Below are positions 1 to 9,774 of a stretch of DNA of 64,000 nt, one piece after another. The translations under genes were made by a program, and so were the position numbers. The notes beneath the pieces are model-generated. The model was not told the origin of the DNA and made no database searches. It was given only the letters and a program-made list of their open reading frames with translations. The stretch comes from Thiothrix sp. (GTDB taxonomy: Bacteria; Pseudomonadota; Gammaproteobacteria; Thiotrichales; Thiotrichaceae). Location of the stretch: positions 1-64,000 of the forward strand of contig JAGRJD010000034.1 of the NCBI GenBank assembly GCA_020442915.1. The letters are read 5' to 3'. Position 1 is the first letter of the stretch, and each line of letters starts with the position of its first letter.

Positions 1-498
1 GACAAGGCCGACATCGAGTTTCCCAATGACCTGCTGCTGGAGCTGGACCGTATGCAGTTCCATGTCTATGAAACCGGCCAGACCGTCAGCGCCCGTCAGC
101 GCCCGCTGATCATCATCACCAGCAATAATGAAAAGGAACTGCCGGATGCCTTCCTGCGCCGCTGCTTTTTCCATTTCATCCGCTTTCCGGACCGGGAAAC
201 CATGCAGCGCATCGTGGCGGCCCATTTCCCAACGCTCAAACAGCAGCTGGTGACCCAGGCGCTGGAGACTTTTTTCCAGTTGCGCGAGGTGCCGGGCCTG
301 AAAAAACCACCTTCGACGTCCGAGTTGATCGACTGGCTCAAACTGCTGCTGTCTGATGACCTGCCGGTGGCGGCACTGCAGGAGACCGACCCGCGCAAGG
401 CGCTGCCCCCCCTGTACGGTGCCCTGATCAAGAACGAGCAGGATGTCATGTTGCTGGAGAAGCTGGCTTTTCTGCATGCGCGTGGCCAGCACCGTTAA
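1..498 (+). CDS. MoxR-type AAA+ ATPase, C-terminal part (5' end outside window)
   Basis: The frame is open from the first base and ends with TAA at 496-498, so the N-terminal half with Walker A lies upstream. Visible are the end of the AAA+ core, with a sensor-1 type stretch (IIITSNNEKELP) and the arginine-finger-like DAFLRRC, followed by a small helical lid domain. MoxR ATPases act as chaperones that insert cofactors or remodel partner proteins and are usually encoded beside a VWA protein. That is the case here: the next gene starts 12 bases downstream after an AAGGAGG site. The substrate of this pair is unknown. The family call is firm. Full length and the Walker motifs cannot be judged from this window. 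Confidence 0.85.
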   Translation, partial: DKADIEFPNDLLLELDRMQFHVYETGQTVSARQRPLIIITSNNEKELPDAFLRRCFFHFIRFPDRETMQRIVAAHFPTLKQQLVTQALETFFQLREVPGLKKPPSTSELIDWLKLLLSDDLPVAALQETDPRKALPPLYGALIKNEQDVMLLEKLAFLHARGQHR

Positions 499-510
499 GG
501 AGGCTGGTTC

Positions 511-1713
511 ATGCTGGTGAATTTTTTTGAGACCCTGCGCGAGTATCAGCTGCCGGTCTCGATCCGCGAGTACCTGGACTTTCTGCGGCTGCTGGAGCAG
601 GAGCCGATGGTGGCCGAGCCGGATACGTTTTATGTGCTGGCACGGACCTGCATGGTCAAGGATGAAAAGCATTTTGACCGTTTTGACCGTGCCTTCAGCA
701 CCTTCATGCACGGGGTGGCGCAGCTGCCGCTGGACGCCGATAGCCTCAGTGCGGTCATACCTGCCGACTGGCTGACACCTCCGGCCGAGGCCGGGGCACG
801 TCGCAAGGTTCCGCCGTTCGAGAGCCTGGCGGTGCTGCTGAAAGCGTTTCAGGAGCGCCTCAAGGAACAGGTCGGGCGCCATCAGGGGGGCAGCAAATGG
901 ATCGGTACCGGCGGTACTTCAGCGTTCGGGCATTCCGGACACCACCCCAATGGTATCCGGGTCGGTGGCGAGAGCCGTCAGCGCAGTGCCGCCAGAGTCT
1001 GGGAGCAGCGCACGTTCCGTAATCTGGATGATACGCTGGAGCTGGGAACCCGCAATCTCAAGCTGGCCCTGCGCCGCCTGCGCGTGTTTGCCCGCAGCGG
1101 GGCTGCTGAACAGCTGGACCTGGATGACACCATCCGCTCCACGGCCCGCAACGGCGGCTATCTGGACCTCAAGCTGATGCCGGAGCGCCATAATGCGGTC
1201 AAGGTACTGCTGTTTCTGGATGTGGGTGGCTCCATGGATGTGCATGTGCGCACCTGTGAGGAACTGTTCTCGGCAGCGACCAGCGAGTTCAAACACCTGA
1301 AATATTTCTACTTCCACAATTTCGTTTACGGGCAGGTCTGGACCGACAACCGCCGGCGGCAGGAGCACCTGTGCTCCACCCCGGATATTCTGCATACTTA
1401 CGGCAGTGATTACCGGGTGGTCTTTGTCGGGGATGCCGCCATGGCCCCGTGGGAGGTGAGTGAGCCGGGGGGCAGTCTGGAATATTACAATGCCGAATCC
1501 GGACAGGTGTGGCTGCAGCGGCTGCAGGCCCATTTTCCGCGCCTGATCTGGCTCAATCCGGAACCGGAGTCCTACTGGGAACAGACCCTGAGTACCCGCC
1601 TGATCCGGGAACTGCTGGGTGGGCGCATGTACCCCCTGAGTCTGCGCGGACTGGAGCAGGGGGTGGCGGAGCTGACGGCACCACAGCGGGCGGCACCGGC
1701 AGGCAGAGCATGA
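511..1713 (+). CDS. VWA domain protein, CoxE-like partner of MoxR ATPase
   Basis: This 400-residue protein has an N-terminal helical region, a conserved GTGGTSAFG motif near residues 132-140 and a C-terminal von Willebrand A domain. The MIDAS-like motif is DVGGSM at 237-242, so glycine replaces the first serine of the usual DxSxS. AAGGAGG at 497-503 overlaps the stop of the ATPase gene and sets the start. The two genes form a translationally close pair, as in the cox/MoxR systems where CoxE-type proteins and the ATPase help mature metalloenzymes. The client is not evident here because no metalloenzyme gene follows. There is no signal peptide, so it should be cytoplasmic. The family is clear and the biological role unknown. 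Confidence 0.85.
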   Translation: MLVNFFETLREYQLPVSIREYLDFLRLLEQEPMVAEPDTFYVLARTCMVKDEKHFDRFDRAFSTFMHGVAQLPLDADSLSAVIPADWLTPPAEAGARRKVPPFESLAVLLKAFQERLKEQVGRHQGGSKWIGTGGTSAFGHSGHHPNGIRVGGESRQRSAARVWEQRTFRNLDDTLELGTRNLKLALRRLRVFARSGAAEQLDLDDTIRSTARNGGYLDLKLMPERHNAVKVLLFLDVGGSMDVHVRTCEELFSAATSEFKHLKYFYFHNFVYGQVWTDNRRRQEHLCSTPDILHTYGSDYRVVFVGDAAMAPWEVSEPGGSLEYYNAESGQVWLQRLQAHFPRLIWLNPEPESYWEQTLSTRLIRELLGGRMYPLSLRGLEQGVAELTAPQRAAPAGRA

Positions 1714-1772
1714 TGTTTTAAATCAGCTGCCATCACATTACTCCCGACAGGTATACGATCGAGAAAATCCCC

Positions 1773-1794
1773 ACCCGTATTGAATGGGTTTTTT
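1773..1794 (+). terminator. Weak terminator-like hairpin with T-run after the VWA gene
   Basis: ACCC at 1773-1776 can pair with GGGT at 1786-1789 across a nine-base loop, and a run of T follows directly. The stem is only four pairs long, so this is a weak candidate. Its place 60 bases after the stop of the CoxE-like gene is right for the end of that operon. Confidence 0.3.
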
Positions 1795-2093
1795 CTGGCC
1801 GCTGAAAGTCGGGGCCGATGCTGGTGATTATTAGCTGCTATGCTGCTGTTATTCTCCGGCTGCTGTGGTTGATATCAGCCATTCGGTGGGCAGCTGACCG
1901 GGGGGCAGGATGTGCTGTTGCAGGGAGTCGGGGACGAGGGCAGGAGAGCCGTGCGCTTATACCGAATAAAAAACTTGCTGGCAATATTTTCCCGATATTC
2001 ATGCTCTGTTTAAGCTCTCAGGCATAGTCTGTAGACGTGCAAATAGTAATCAATTTAAGCAGCTGGCCTGTAAAAAAATAAACTATCTCGGTC

Positions 2094-2117
2094 AAAAAAT
2101 AACCTGAATTATTTTTT
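2094..2117. repeat. Perfect AT-only inverted repeat in the yeaG upstream region
   Basis: AAAAAATAA at 2094-2102 and TTATTTTTT at 2109-2117 are exact reverse complements separated by six bases. The element lies about 185 bases before the yeaG start, inside the AT-rich stretch. It could be a protein-binding palindrome, a curved-DNA or nucleoid-protein site, or a weak two-way terminator. The sequence alone does not decide. Confidence 0.6.
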
Positions 2118-2301
2118 CGATAATAAAACTGTTGCTCTGGCGTATAGTCTAATAGTTCATGCCAGAAGTGTGACTGTGCGCGCCGAGTGGGATGCTACAG
2201 GGCATTGTGAGCACGGAGACCATGATTCAGACGGGTCTTGTAATACAGTGCATGCTACCGTGCCGGGCGCAGCGGCATGCAGGATACATAGGGGTAAAAA
2301 A

Positions 2302-4224
2302 ATGAGTATATTCAAACATTTCAAGGATAGATACGAAGCAACTCAAGAAGAAGAATATTCCCTGCAGGAATACCTTGAGATCTGCAAAGCCGATCCGCTG
2401 GCCTATGCAACCGGTGCCGAGCGCCTGCTGCGGGCCATCGGGGAACCGGAGCTGGTGGATACGTCACGGGAACCGCGCCTGAGCCGGATTTTCTCCAACA
2501 AGGTTATTCGCCGTTATCCTTCCTTTTTCGAGTTTTATGGCATGGAAGATGCCATCGAACAGATTGTGGCCTTTTTGCGTCATTCCGCCCAGGGTCTGGA
2601 AGAAAGCAAGCAGGTGCTTTATCTGCTCGGACCGGTCGGTGGCGGCAAGTCTTCGCTGGCGGAGCGCCTCAAGGCCCTGATGGAAAAAGAGCCGATCTAT
2701 TGCATCAAGGGCTCCCCGGTCAATGAATCCCCGCTGGGCCTGTTCAGCAGCGAGGAGGATGGTGCCATTCTGGAAGAGGATTACGGCATTCCACGCCGCT
2801 ACCTGCGCACCATCATGTCGCCCTGGGCCGTCAAGCGTCTGGGCGAGTTCGGGGGCGACATCAGCCGCTTCCGGGTGGTGAAGCGCTATCCTTCACGCCT
2901 GAACCAGATCGCCATCTCCAAGACTGAGCCGGGGGATGAGAACAATCAGGACATTTCCTCGCTGGTCGGCAAGGTGGACATCCGCAAGCTGGAGGATTTC
3001 CCCCAGAATGATCCGGATGCCTACAGCTATTCCGGCGGGCTGTGTCTGGCCAACCAGGGTCTGATGGAGTTCGTGGAGATGTTCAAGGCCCCGATCAAGG
3101 TGCTGCATCCGCTGCTGACCGCGACTCAGGAGGGCAATTACAACGGGACCGAAAGCATCGGAGCCATTCCGTTCACCGGCGTGATTCTGGCGCACTCGAA
3201 CGAATCCGAATGGCAGGCCTTCAAGAACAACAAGAATAATGAAGCCTTCATTGACCGGGTTTCCATTGTCAAGGTGCCTTACTGCCTGCGGGTCACGGAA
3301 GAGGTGAAGATTTACGAAAAACTGCTGCTGGGCAGTTCGTTGCGGGCTGCCCCCTGTGCACCGGATACCCTGAAGATGCTGGCGCAGTTCTCGATCCTGT
3401 CACGCCTCAAGGAGCCGGAAAATTCCAACCTGTTCTCCAAAATGCGCATTTATGATGGTGAAAACCTCAAGGACATTGATCCCAAGGCGAAAACCATTCA
3501 GGAGTATCAGGATGCTGCCGGTGTGGATGAAGGCATGTCCGGCCTGTCAACCCGTTTTGCCTTCAAGATCCTGTCCAAGGTGTTCAACTACGATGCCACC
3601 GAGGTGGCTGCCGATCCGGTGCACCTGATGTATGTGCTGGAACGCCAGATCGAAAAAGAGCAGTATGCCGAAGAGCTGCAGGACCGTTACATCAGTTTCA
3701 TCAAGGAATACCTGGCCCCGCGCTATGTGGAGTTCATCGGCAAGGAAATCCAGACCGCCTACCTGGAGTCCTATTCCGAGTATGGACAGAACCTGTTTGA
3801 CCGCTATGTGACCTACGCCGATTTCTGGATTCAGGATCAGGAATACCGTGACCCGGAAACCGGGGACTTTCTGGACCGTTCCGCCCTCAACGCCGATCTG
3901 GAGAAGATCGAGAAGGCTGCCGGGATCAGTAATCCCAAGGATTTCAGGAATGAAATCGTCAATTTTGTCCTGCGTGCCCGGGCCAACAACAATGGCCGCA
4001 ATCCGGACTGGACCAGCTATGAAAAGCTGCGCCGCGTGATCGAGATGAAGATGTTCTCCAGCACCGAAGACCTGCTGCCGGTGATTTCCTACGGGGCCAA
4101 GTCGTCCGCAGAGGAACAGCGCAAGCATGACAACTTCGTGGAGCGCATGATGAAGCGGGGCTACACCGAAAAGCAGGTGCGCCTGCTGGCCGAATGGTAC
4201 CTGCGGGTGCGCAAGTCGCAGTGA
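2302..4224 (+). CDS. yeaG: PrkA-family serine protein kinase YeaG
   Basis: This 640-residue protein matches the usual PrkA/YeaG length of about 640. It has an N-terminal AAA+ module with Walker A LGPVGGGKSS near residues 109-118 and a C-terminal kinase-like region. I place the start at ATG 2302, preceded by AGGGG at 2290-2294 with a seven-base gap. The open frame continues 44 codons upstream, but that segment lacks the family N-terminus (SIFKHFKDRYE). YeaG is a cytoplasmic kinase linked to nutrient-stress and stationary-phase adaptation in enterobacteria. It is followed by yeaH and ycgB, the standard three-gene module in which the kinase, the DUF444 protein and the SpoVR protein are thought to work together. 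Identification is very secure; physiological targets are poorly known in the family as a whole. Confidence 0.96.
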   Translation: MSIFKHFKDRYEATQEEEYSLQEYLEICKADPLAYATGAERLLRAIGEPELVDTSREPRLSRIFSNKVIRRYPSFFEFYGMEDAIEQIVAFLRHSAQGLEESKQVLYLLGPVGGGKSSLAERLKALMEKEPIYCIKGSPVNESPLGLFSSEEDGAILEEDYGIPRRYLRTIMSPWAVKRLGEFGGDISRFRVVKRYPSRLNQIAISKTEPGDENNQDISSLVGKVDIRKLEDFPQNDPDAYSYSGGLCLANQGLMEFVEMFKAPIKVLHPLLTATQEGNYNGTESIGAIPFTGVILAHSNESEWQAFKNNKNNEAFIDRVSIVKVPYCLRVTEEVKIYEKLLLGSSLRAAPCAPDTLKMLAQFSILSRLKEPENSNLFSKMRIYDGENLKDIDPKAKTIQEYQDAAGVDEGMSGLSTRFAFKILSKVFNYDATEVAADPVHLMYVLERQIEKEQYAEELQDRYISFIKEYLAPRYVEFIGKEIQTAYLESYSEYGQNLFDRYVTYADFWIQDQEYRDPETGDFLDRSALNADLEKIEKAAGISNPKDFRNEIVNFVLRARANNNGRNPDWTSYEKLRRVIEMKMFSSTEDLLPVISYGAKSSAEEQRKHDNFVERMMKRGYTEKQVRLLAEWYLRVRKSQ

Positions 4225-4336
4225 TTCCGGGCCGGCCCCCCGTTTTTCCGCCAGGGAAGGCCGGCGACAGGATGGATGACTGCTCCCGTCCCCGGCTTTG
4301 GTCCGGGGGCGGGAGTCAACCTACAAGGAGCGCAAG

Positions 4337-5605
4337 ATGGCCTATATTGTCGACCGTCGTCTCAACAGCAAGAACAAAAGTCTGGTCAACCGGCAGCGCT
4401 TCCTGAAGCGTTATCACAAGCAGATCCGGGAAGCGGTCTCCGATGCGGTGAGCCGCCGCAACATGACCGATATGGAGCAGGGCGATACCATCACCATTCC
4501 CAAACGCGATATTTCAGAGCCCCATTTTCATCACGGTGACGGGGGGCAGCGCGAGATTGTGCATCCCGGCAACCGGGAGTTCATCGAGGGCGACCGTATC
4601 CAGCGCCCTCCCAAGGGGGGGGGTGGGGGCAGCGGTTCCGGGGATGCTTCCGATTCCGGTGAGGGTATGGATGACTTCGTATTCCAGATTTCCCAGAGCG
4701 AGTTTCTGGAGTACCTGTTTGAGGATCTGGCCCTGCCGAACATGGTCAAGCGCCAGCTCACCACCACCGACAGCTTTGAAACCCGGCGTGCCGGCTACAG
4801 TGAGGTGGGAAATCCCAACCAGCTCAATATCGTGCGTTCCATGCGCAGTGCCCATGCCCGCCGGATAGCGCTGGGGGGGCGGTCGCGCCGTCGCCGTCTG
4901 GAAATTCTGGCGGAGCTGGAGCAGCTGGACGAGTCGGAGACCGAACGGCGCGAGCTGCTGGAAGAAGAGCTTTCACGCCTCAATGTGCGTCTGAACCGCA
5001 TTCCGTTTCTGGATGATTTCGATCTCAAGTACAACCTGCATGTCCGGGTGCCGACACCTTCTCCCAAGGCGGTCATGTTCTGTGTGATGGATGTGTCCGG
5101 TTCCATGACCCAGGACATCAAGGATACGGCCAAGCGCTTTTTCTTTCTGCTCTACCTGTTTTTAAAGAAAAACTACGAAAAGATCGAAGTGGTCTTCATC
5201 CGCCACCATACCCAGGCTCAGGAGGTGGATGAGGAAACCTTTTTCTATTCGCGTGAAACCGGTGGCACCGTGGTGTCCAGCGCCCTGAACCTGATGGGGG
5301 ATATCATCGCCGAGCGTTACTCGCCCAATGCGTGGAACATCTACTGTGCCCAGGCATCCGATGGGGACAACTGGCAGGAGGACAATGAACGCTGCCACAA
5401 GGCGCTGACCGCCAGTGTCCTGCCGATGGTACAGTATTACACCTATATCGAGATCGGGGACCGCGAGCCACAGGGGCTGTGGCGTTTGTATGAACACCTG
5501 CAGAGTGATTTCAGTGACCGCTTTGCGATCCAGCGGGTGCGCAACAATGCCGAGATTTATCCGGTGTTCCGTGAGCTGTTCCGCAAAACCATGGAGGTCG
5601 AATGA
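4337..5605 (+). CDS. yeaH: YeaH/YhbH family DUF444 protein with VWA-like fold
   Basis: This 422-residue protein starts at ATG 4337, which has AAGGAG at 4325-4330. Thirteen extra in-frame codons upstream are unlikely to be used. The N-terminus ([20 protein letters not shown]) is the family signature. A glycine-rich linker follows near residues 93-105, then a charged helical stretch. The C-terminal domain carries an intact MIDAS motif DVSGSM near residue 253. YeaH is the partner of the YeaG kinase. Its stop overlaps the start of the SpoVR gene (ATGA at 5602-5605), so the two are translationally coupled. It is probably cytoplasmic and metal-binding; its molecular activity has not been settled in the family. 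Confidence 0.95.
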   Translation: MAYIVDRRLNSKNKSLVNRQRFLKRYHKQIREAVSDAVSRRNMTDMEQGDTITIPKRDISEPHFHHGDGGQREIVHPGNREFIEGDRIQRPPKGGGGGSGSGDASDSGEGMDDFVFQISQSEFLEYLFEDLALPNMVKRQLTTTDSFETRRAGYSEVGNPNQLNIVRSMRSAHARRIALGGRSRRRRLEILAELEQLDESETERRELLEEELSRLNVRLNRIPFLDDFDLKYNLHVRVPTPSPKAVMFCVMDVSGSMTQDIKDTAKRFFFLLYLFLKKNYEKIEVVFIRHHTQAQEVDEETFFYSRETGGTVVSSALNLMGDIIAERYSPNAWNIYCAQASDGDNWQEDNERCHKALTASVLPMVQYYTYIEIGDREPQGLWRLYEHLQSDFSDRFAIQRVRNNAEIYPVFRELFRKTMEVE

Positions 5606-7131
5606 TGGCGCATGAGATGAACCGGGAAAAAAACTGCATCTCTACCAGTTCGGAATGGACCTTTGAAACCATTGAGCGCTATGACCGTGAGATTGCCCGC
5701 ATTGCGCATGAAAAGTTCCGCCTCGACACCTATCCGAACCAGATTGAGGTCATCCGCTCCGATCAGATGATGGACGCCTATGCCTCGGTCGGCATGCCGG
5801 TATTCTATAACCACTGGTCCTACGGCAAGCATTTTGTCAATGTGGAGCAGAACTACTCGCGTGGGCGCATGGGGCTGGCCTACGAGATCGTCATCAACTC
5901 CAACCCCTGCATTGCCTACCTCATGGAGGAAAATACCCTGACCATGCAGGCGCTGGTGATCGCACACGCCTGTTATGGCCACAACTCCTTTTTCAAGGGC
6001 AACTACCTGTTCCGGAGCTGGACCGATGCCGATGGCATCATCGACTACCTGGTGTTTGCCAAGCACTTCATCACCCAGTGCGAGGAGCGCCATGGTGTGG
6101 CGGAGGTCGAGCGCCTGCTGGATTCCTGCCATGCACTGATGAATTACGGTGTCGACCGCTACAAGCGCCCGCGCCCGATTTCGGCAGCGGCGGAAAAGCA
6201 GCGCCAGCAGGAGCGTGAGGAGTATGTCCAGCGCCACCTGAATGACCTGTGGCGTACCCTGCCGCGCCTGAAGGAAAAGCTGGATCAGGAGCGTGAAATC
6301 CCGACCTTTCCCGCCGAGCCGCAGGAAAACCTGCTGTATTTCTTTGAAAAGAATGCCCCGCATCTGGACAGCTGGCAGCGTGAAATCATCCGCATCGTGC
6401 GCAAGATCGCCCAGTATTTCTACCCGCAGCGCCAGACCCAGGTCATGAATGAAGGCTGGGCCACCTTCTGGCACTATACCATTCTGAATGAAATGTATGA
6501 CGAAGGGCTGGTGAATGAGGGCTTCATGATGGAATTCCTGACCTCGCATACCAATGTGGTGATGCAGCCCGGTTTCGACAGCCCGTATTATTCCGGCATC
6601 AACCCGTATGCGCTCGGGTTTGCCATGATGCAGGACATCCGCCGTATCTGTGAGCACCCGACCGCTGAAGACCGGGAGTGGTTTCCGGAGATCGCTGGAT
6701 CGGACTGGATCGGCACGCTGGACAATGTGATGCGCAACTACCGGGATGAAAGTTTCATCCTGCAGTTCATGTCCCCCAAAATCATGCGGGATTTTCATTT
6801 TTTTGCCCTGGAAGATGATGACCGCCGCAATGCCATTGATGTAGTGGCCATCCACAACGAACGGGGTTATCGTGAGCTGCGTGAGCGCCTGTCCCAGCAG
6901 TACAACCTCAGCAGCAACGAGCCTGACATCCAGGTGGAAAACGTGAATGTACGTGGCGACCGCTCGCTCACCCTGCATCACAACATGCACAATCGCCGTC
7001 CGCTTGGCAATGACACCTACGAGATGCTGCGGCACGCACACCAGCTCTGGGGCTATGATGTGCACCTGCACTCGGTGGAGCCGGATGGCCGCCGGGTCAG
7101 GAGCTATCACCTGCAGGGCGAGGCGACCTGA
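5602..7131 (+). CDS. ycgB: SpoVR family protein YcgB
   Basis: This 509-residue protein is close to the 510 of E. coli YcgB. Typical SpoVR features are the early [10 protein letters not shown] and NHWSYGKHF segments and the histidine/glutamate-containing stretch [18 protein letters not shown], which could bind metal. The start overlaps the yeaH stop by four bases, and a second ATG follows at 5605. SpoVR-type proteins are named for a sporulation gene but are widespread in non-spore formers, where they are co-encoded with the PrkA kinase and DUF444 protein, as here. The role in stress or stationary phase is inferred from that module. Biochemistry is not established. Confidence 0.94.
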   Translation: MMAHEMNREKNCISTSSEWTFETIERYDREIARIAHEKFRLDTYPNQIEVIRSDQMMDAYASVGMPVFYNHWSYGKHFVNVEQNYSRGRMGLAYEIVINSNPCIAYLMEENTLTMQALVIAHACYGHNSFFKGNYLFRSWTDADGIIDYLVFAKHFITQCEERHGVAEVERLLDSCHALMNYGVDRYKRPRPISAAAEKQRQQEREEYVQRHLNDLWRTLPRLKEKLDQEREIPTFPAEPQENLLYFFEKNAPHLDSWQREIIRIVRKIAQYFYPQRQTQVMNEGWATFWHYTILNEMYDEGLVNEGFMMEFLTSHTNVVMQPGFDSPYYSGINPYALGFAMMQDIRRICEHPTAEDREWFPEIAGSDWIGTLDNVMRNYRDESFILQFMSPKIMRDFHFFALEDDDRRNAIDVVAIHNERGYRELRERLSQQYNLSSNEPDIQVENVNVRGDRSLTLHHNMHNRRPLGNDTYEMLRHAHQLWGYDVHLHSVEPDGRRVRSYHLQGEAT

Positions 7132-7142
7132 CCGGGGAAAAT

Positions 7143-7182
7143 TCCCGCCCTGTTTCCCTGCATGGGCAAGGCGGGCTATAAT
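7143..7182 (+). promoter_or_regulatory. Candidate mrcB promoter with perfect TATAAT and overlapping inverted repeat
   Basis: TATAAT lies at 7177-7182 with TTTCCC or TTCCCT 17-18 bases upstream as a weak -35. The same stretch contains CCCGCC and GGCGGG as arms of an inverted repeat ending at 7175, just before the -10. That would let a hairpin or an operator overlap the promoter spacer. It is 84 bases before the mrcB start, in the only gap between the SpoVR gene and mrcB. Confidence 0.4.
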
Positions 7183-7265
7183 CGCGCCAGAATCTGCCGG
7201 GTATCGGCATGTCCGCCCGGCATGGATTTATGTAAAATCCTCAAGGGAACACTCAGGCAGTCGGA

Positions 7266-9761
7266 GTGTCGCAGAAGGATGACGCATCAACTTTTTGGCA
7301 GGATATCATTTTGACTCAGGATTCCGGGAACAACCCGAACAAGTCCGGCACGCCATGGTGGTTGGTGCCATTTAAGGGGGTGTGGTTTTCTCTGGTGGTT
7401 TTTGGCCGGTTGTTTCGCATCACGCTGATTGTGGCGCTGGTGGTTGCCATGCTGGGTGGCATTGTCTATGCCATGCAGCTGGACGAGCAGGTTCGGGCAC
7501 AGTTCGAGGGCAAGCGCTGGGCCTTGCCGGCGCGGGTGTTTGCCCGTCCGCTGGAGCTGTTTGAAGGCCAGCAGCTCTATGCCGATCATCTGGAGCAGGA
7601 ACTCAAGCTGTTAAGTTACACCCGTCTGGAAAAACCGGTCGAGATCGGTCAGTACCAGCGTGAAAAGGATGATTTTCTGATCAATACCCGCGGGTTCCAG
7701 TTTGCTGAGGACATGGAGCCGGCACGCAGTATCCGGATCAGTATCAGCAAGGGCAAGATCAGGACTCTGGCCTACAACAATGGTCAGGAGCCGTTGCCGC
7801 TGATGCGCCTTGATCCGGTGCTGATCGGCAATTTTTACCCCAGCCAGAAGGAAGACCGGGTACTGGTGCGCATCCGTGATGTCTCGCCGGCCCTGATTGA
7901 CGGGCTGATTGCGGTTGAGGACAAGAAGTTCTACGAGCACCAGGGCGTCAATCCGCTGGCCATTGCGCGTGCCATGGTCGCCAACCTGAAAGCCGGTGAG
8001 ACCGTGCAGGGTGGCAGCACCATCACCCAGCAGCTGGTCAAGAACTTCTACCTCAGCAATGAGCGCAGCTGGCGGCGCAAGCTCAAGGAAGCCACGATGG
8101 CCTTTCTGCTGGAGCTGCGCTACACTAAGCAGGAAATTCTGGAAGCCTACCTGAATGAAATCTACCTGGGACAGGATGGCGAGCGGGCCATTCACGGTTT
8201 CGGTCTTGCTGCCCAGTTCTATTACAACCGCTCGATCAAGGACCTCAAGGCCGACCAGATCGCCATGCTGATCGGGCTGGCCAAGGGGGCGACCTACTAC
8301 AATCCGCGCCGTTATCCCGAACGGGCCCTGCAACGGCGCAATCTGGTACTGACCGTCATGGAGCAGGGCGGCGTGCTCAACCACAGGGAGGCCGATGCGG
8401 CCCGTGCCCGCCCGCTGGGGGTGAGTGAAGCCCCGCCTTCGGGAGCCAGTCCGTTTCCGGCCTATCTGGACCTGGTCCGTGAGCAGCTGCAGCGTGATTA
8501 CCGCGAGGAAGACCTGCGCACCGAGGGCCTGCTGATCTTTACGGCCATGGACCCGATTGTGCAGCTGACGGCGGAAAAGGTGCTGGTCAACCGGCTGGAA
8601 AAGCTGGAAAAGAAATTCCGCACCCCGAAAAACAAGCTCAACAGTGCCATGGTCATCAGCACGGTCCAGAATGCCGAGGTGGTTGCCCTGGTCGGGGGAC
8701 GCAATGTGCGTTATCCGGGCTATAACCGGGCCTTGTCAGCCAGGCGGCAGGTCGGCTCCCTGCTCAAGCCCTTTATTTACCTGTCGGCCCTGGAAAGCGG
8801 AGGCCAGTATGCCGCCCTGAATGCCCGCGTCAGTGACGGGCCGGTCACGGTCAAGGTCGGCCCCCGACGTTACTGGGAGCCACGTAATTACGACCTGCGT
8901 TTCGGTGGTTACATGACCACTATCCGCGCCCTGATCCTGTCCCGCAATACCCCGGCAGTACGGGTCGGCGTGGAAGTGGGACTGGACAAGGTGATCCAGA
9001 CCCTGCACGAGATGGGTTTCAAGCAGGATATTCCGGCCTATCCCTCGATTCTGCTCGGCGCCCTGGAGATGACGCCGTTTGAAATGCAGCAGCTTTACCA
9101 GACCATGGCTGCCGACGGTGCCTATACCCCCCTGCATGCCATCCGTGAAGTCATGAATGGTCGCGGACAGGTGCTGACCCGTTATCCCCTGACGGTGGAG
9201 CAGGTGGCCAGGCCGGAGGTGATCGAGCTCATGCATTATGCCCTGAATCAGGTGACGGTTGCCGGGACCGCCAAGGCCCTGCAGTCCATGCTGCCCGCCT
9301 GGAAGCGGGTCGGTGGCAAGACCGGGACCACCAATGACAAGAAGGACAGCTGGTTTGCCGGCTTTTCCGGCCAGCATGTGATGACGGTCTGGGTCGGCAG
9401 GGATGACAACCAGCCCACCCACATGACGGGTAGTACCGGGGCCTTGTACACTTGGGGCGACATGATGAAGGTACTGCCATCCCGACCGCTGCGGATCGGC
9501 CAGAACAACAAACTGGTCTGGCTGAATATTGATCCTTATACCGGCCTGCGTTACAACCCGGCCTGTGGCAAGCCGATCCGGGTGCCTTTCATCAAGGGGA
9601 CCGAGCCCCGAAAGGTCAGCTATTGTGCGCCGCCACAGATACAGCCGGCACAGCCCGTACAGGCAACGCCGGCGGCGGCACCGGTACAGGCCTCCAGGCC
9701 GCAATCCCGTCCGGCCCGGCAGCCGGCACGCTCAAACTGGGTGGACAATTTGATGCAATGA
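7266..9761 (+). CDS. mrcB: Bifunctional penicillin-binding protein 1B (GT51 plus transpeptidase)
   Basis: The 831-residue class A PBP has one N-terminal membrane segment (residues about 50-70). A UB2H-like regulatory domain (about 92-150) follows, then the GT51 glycosyltransferase with catalytic Glu218 (VEDKKFYEH) and the GGSTITQQ motif near 249. The transpeptidase has Ser498-xx-Lys501, S559-R-N561 and K685-T-G687. It polymerises and cross-links periplasmic peptidoglycan. The C-terminus is a proline/alanine-rich tail. The start is uncertain: GTG 7266 is given, but TTG 7311 has a better-spaced AGGA (7300-7303) and would shorten the cytoplasmic tail by 15 residues. The UB2H domain is where lipoprotein activators bind, and a candidate activator gene follows after 13 bases. 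Confidence 0.95.
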   Translation: MSQKDDASTFWQDIILTQDSGNNPNKSGTPWWLVPFKGVWFSLVVFGRLFRITLIVALVVAMLGGIVYAMQLDEQVRAQFEGKRWALPARVFARPLELFEGQQLYADHLEQELKLLSYTRLEKPVEIGQYQREKDDFLINTRGFQFAEDMEPARSIRISISKGKIRTLAYNNGQEPLPLMRLDPVLIGNFYPSQKEDRVLVRIRDVSPALIDGLIAVEDKKFYEHQGVNPLAIARAMVANLKAGETVQGGSTITQQLVKNFYLSNERSWRRKLKEATMAFLLELRYTKQEILEAYLNEIYLGQDGERAIHGFGLAAQFYYNRSIKDLKADQIAMLIGLAKGATYYNPRRYPERALQRRNLVLTVMEQGGVLNHREADAARARPLGVSEAPPSGASPFPAYLDLVREQLQRDYREEDLRTEGLLIFTAMDPIVQLTAEKVLVNRLEKLEKKFRTPKNKLNSAMVISTVQNAEVVALVGGRNVRYPGYNRALSARRQVGSLLKPFIYLSALESGGQYAALNARVSDGPVTVKVGPRRYWEPRNYDLRFGGYMTTIRALILSRNTPAVRVGVEVGLDKVIQTLHEMGFKQDIPAYPSILLGALEMTPFEMQQLYQTMAADGAYTPLHAIREVMNGRGQVLTRYPLTVEQVARPEVIELMHYALNQVTVAGTAKALQSMLPAWKRVGGKTGTTNDKKDSWFAGFSGQHVMTVWVGRDDNQPTHMTGSTGALYTWGDMMKVLPSRPLRIGQNNKLVWLNIDPYTGLRYNPACGKPIRVPFIKGTEPRKVSYCAPPQIQPAQPVQATPAAAPVQASRPQSRPARQPARSNWVDNLMQ

Positions 9762-9774
9762 TGAAAGGCCAAGC

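Larger units (their letters stand above)
1714..2301. other. 588-base intergenic region upstream of yeaG, AT-rich in its second half
   Basis: No convincing gene is present. A short open frame at 1818-2027 has composition unlike a protein and no ribosome site. The part from about 1970 to 2165 is much richer in A and T than the neighbouring genes, as expected for a regulated promoter. It contains a perfect AT palindrome (separate entry) and a TATAGT/TAATAG stretch at 2143-2155 that could be a -10 element. The yeaG-yeaH module is under stationary-phase control in E. coli, so an RpoS-type promoter would be plausible, but I cannot place it with confidence. A weak hairpin followed by a T-run (ACCC at 1773, GGGT at 1786, then six T) may terminate the upstream operon. 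Confidence 0.5.

Noticed and set aside
1818-2027. Short 69-codon open frame in the gap before yeaG
   Set aside because: No ribosome site, no similarity to a known family and low-complexity composition. It lies in promoter-type DNA.
2170-2301. Longer yeaG start at 2170
   Set aside because: The extra 44 residues do not resemble PrkA proteins, and the internal ATG at 2302 has a well-placed ribosome site and gives the family length.
5557-7110. 517-codon frame antisense to the SpoVR gene
   Set aside because: It is a mirror of the strongly biased codon use of ycgB. The plus-strand protein is a clear family member and the antisense product resembles nothing.
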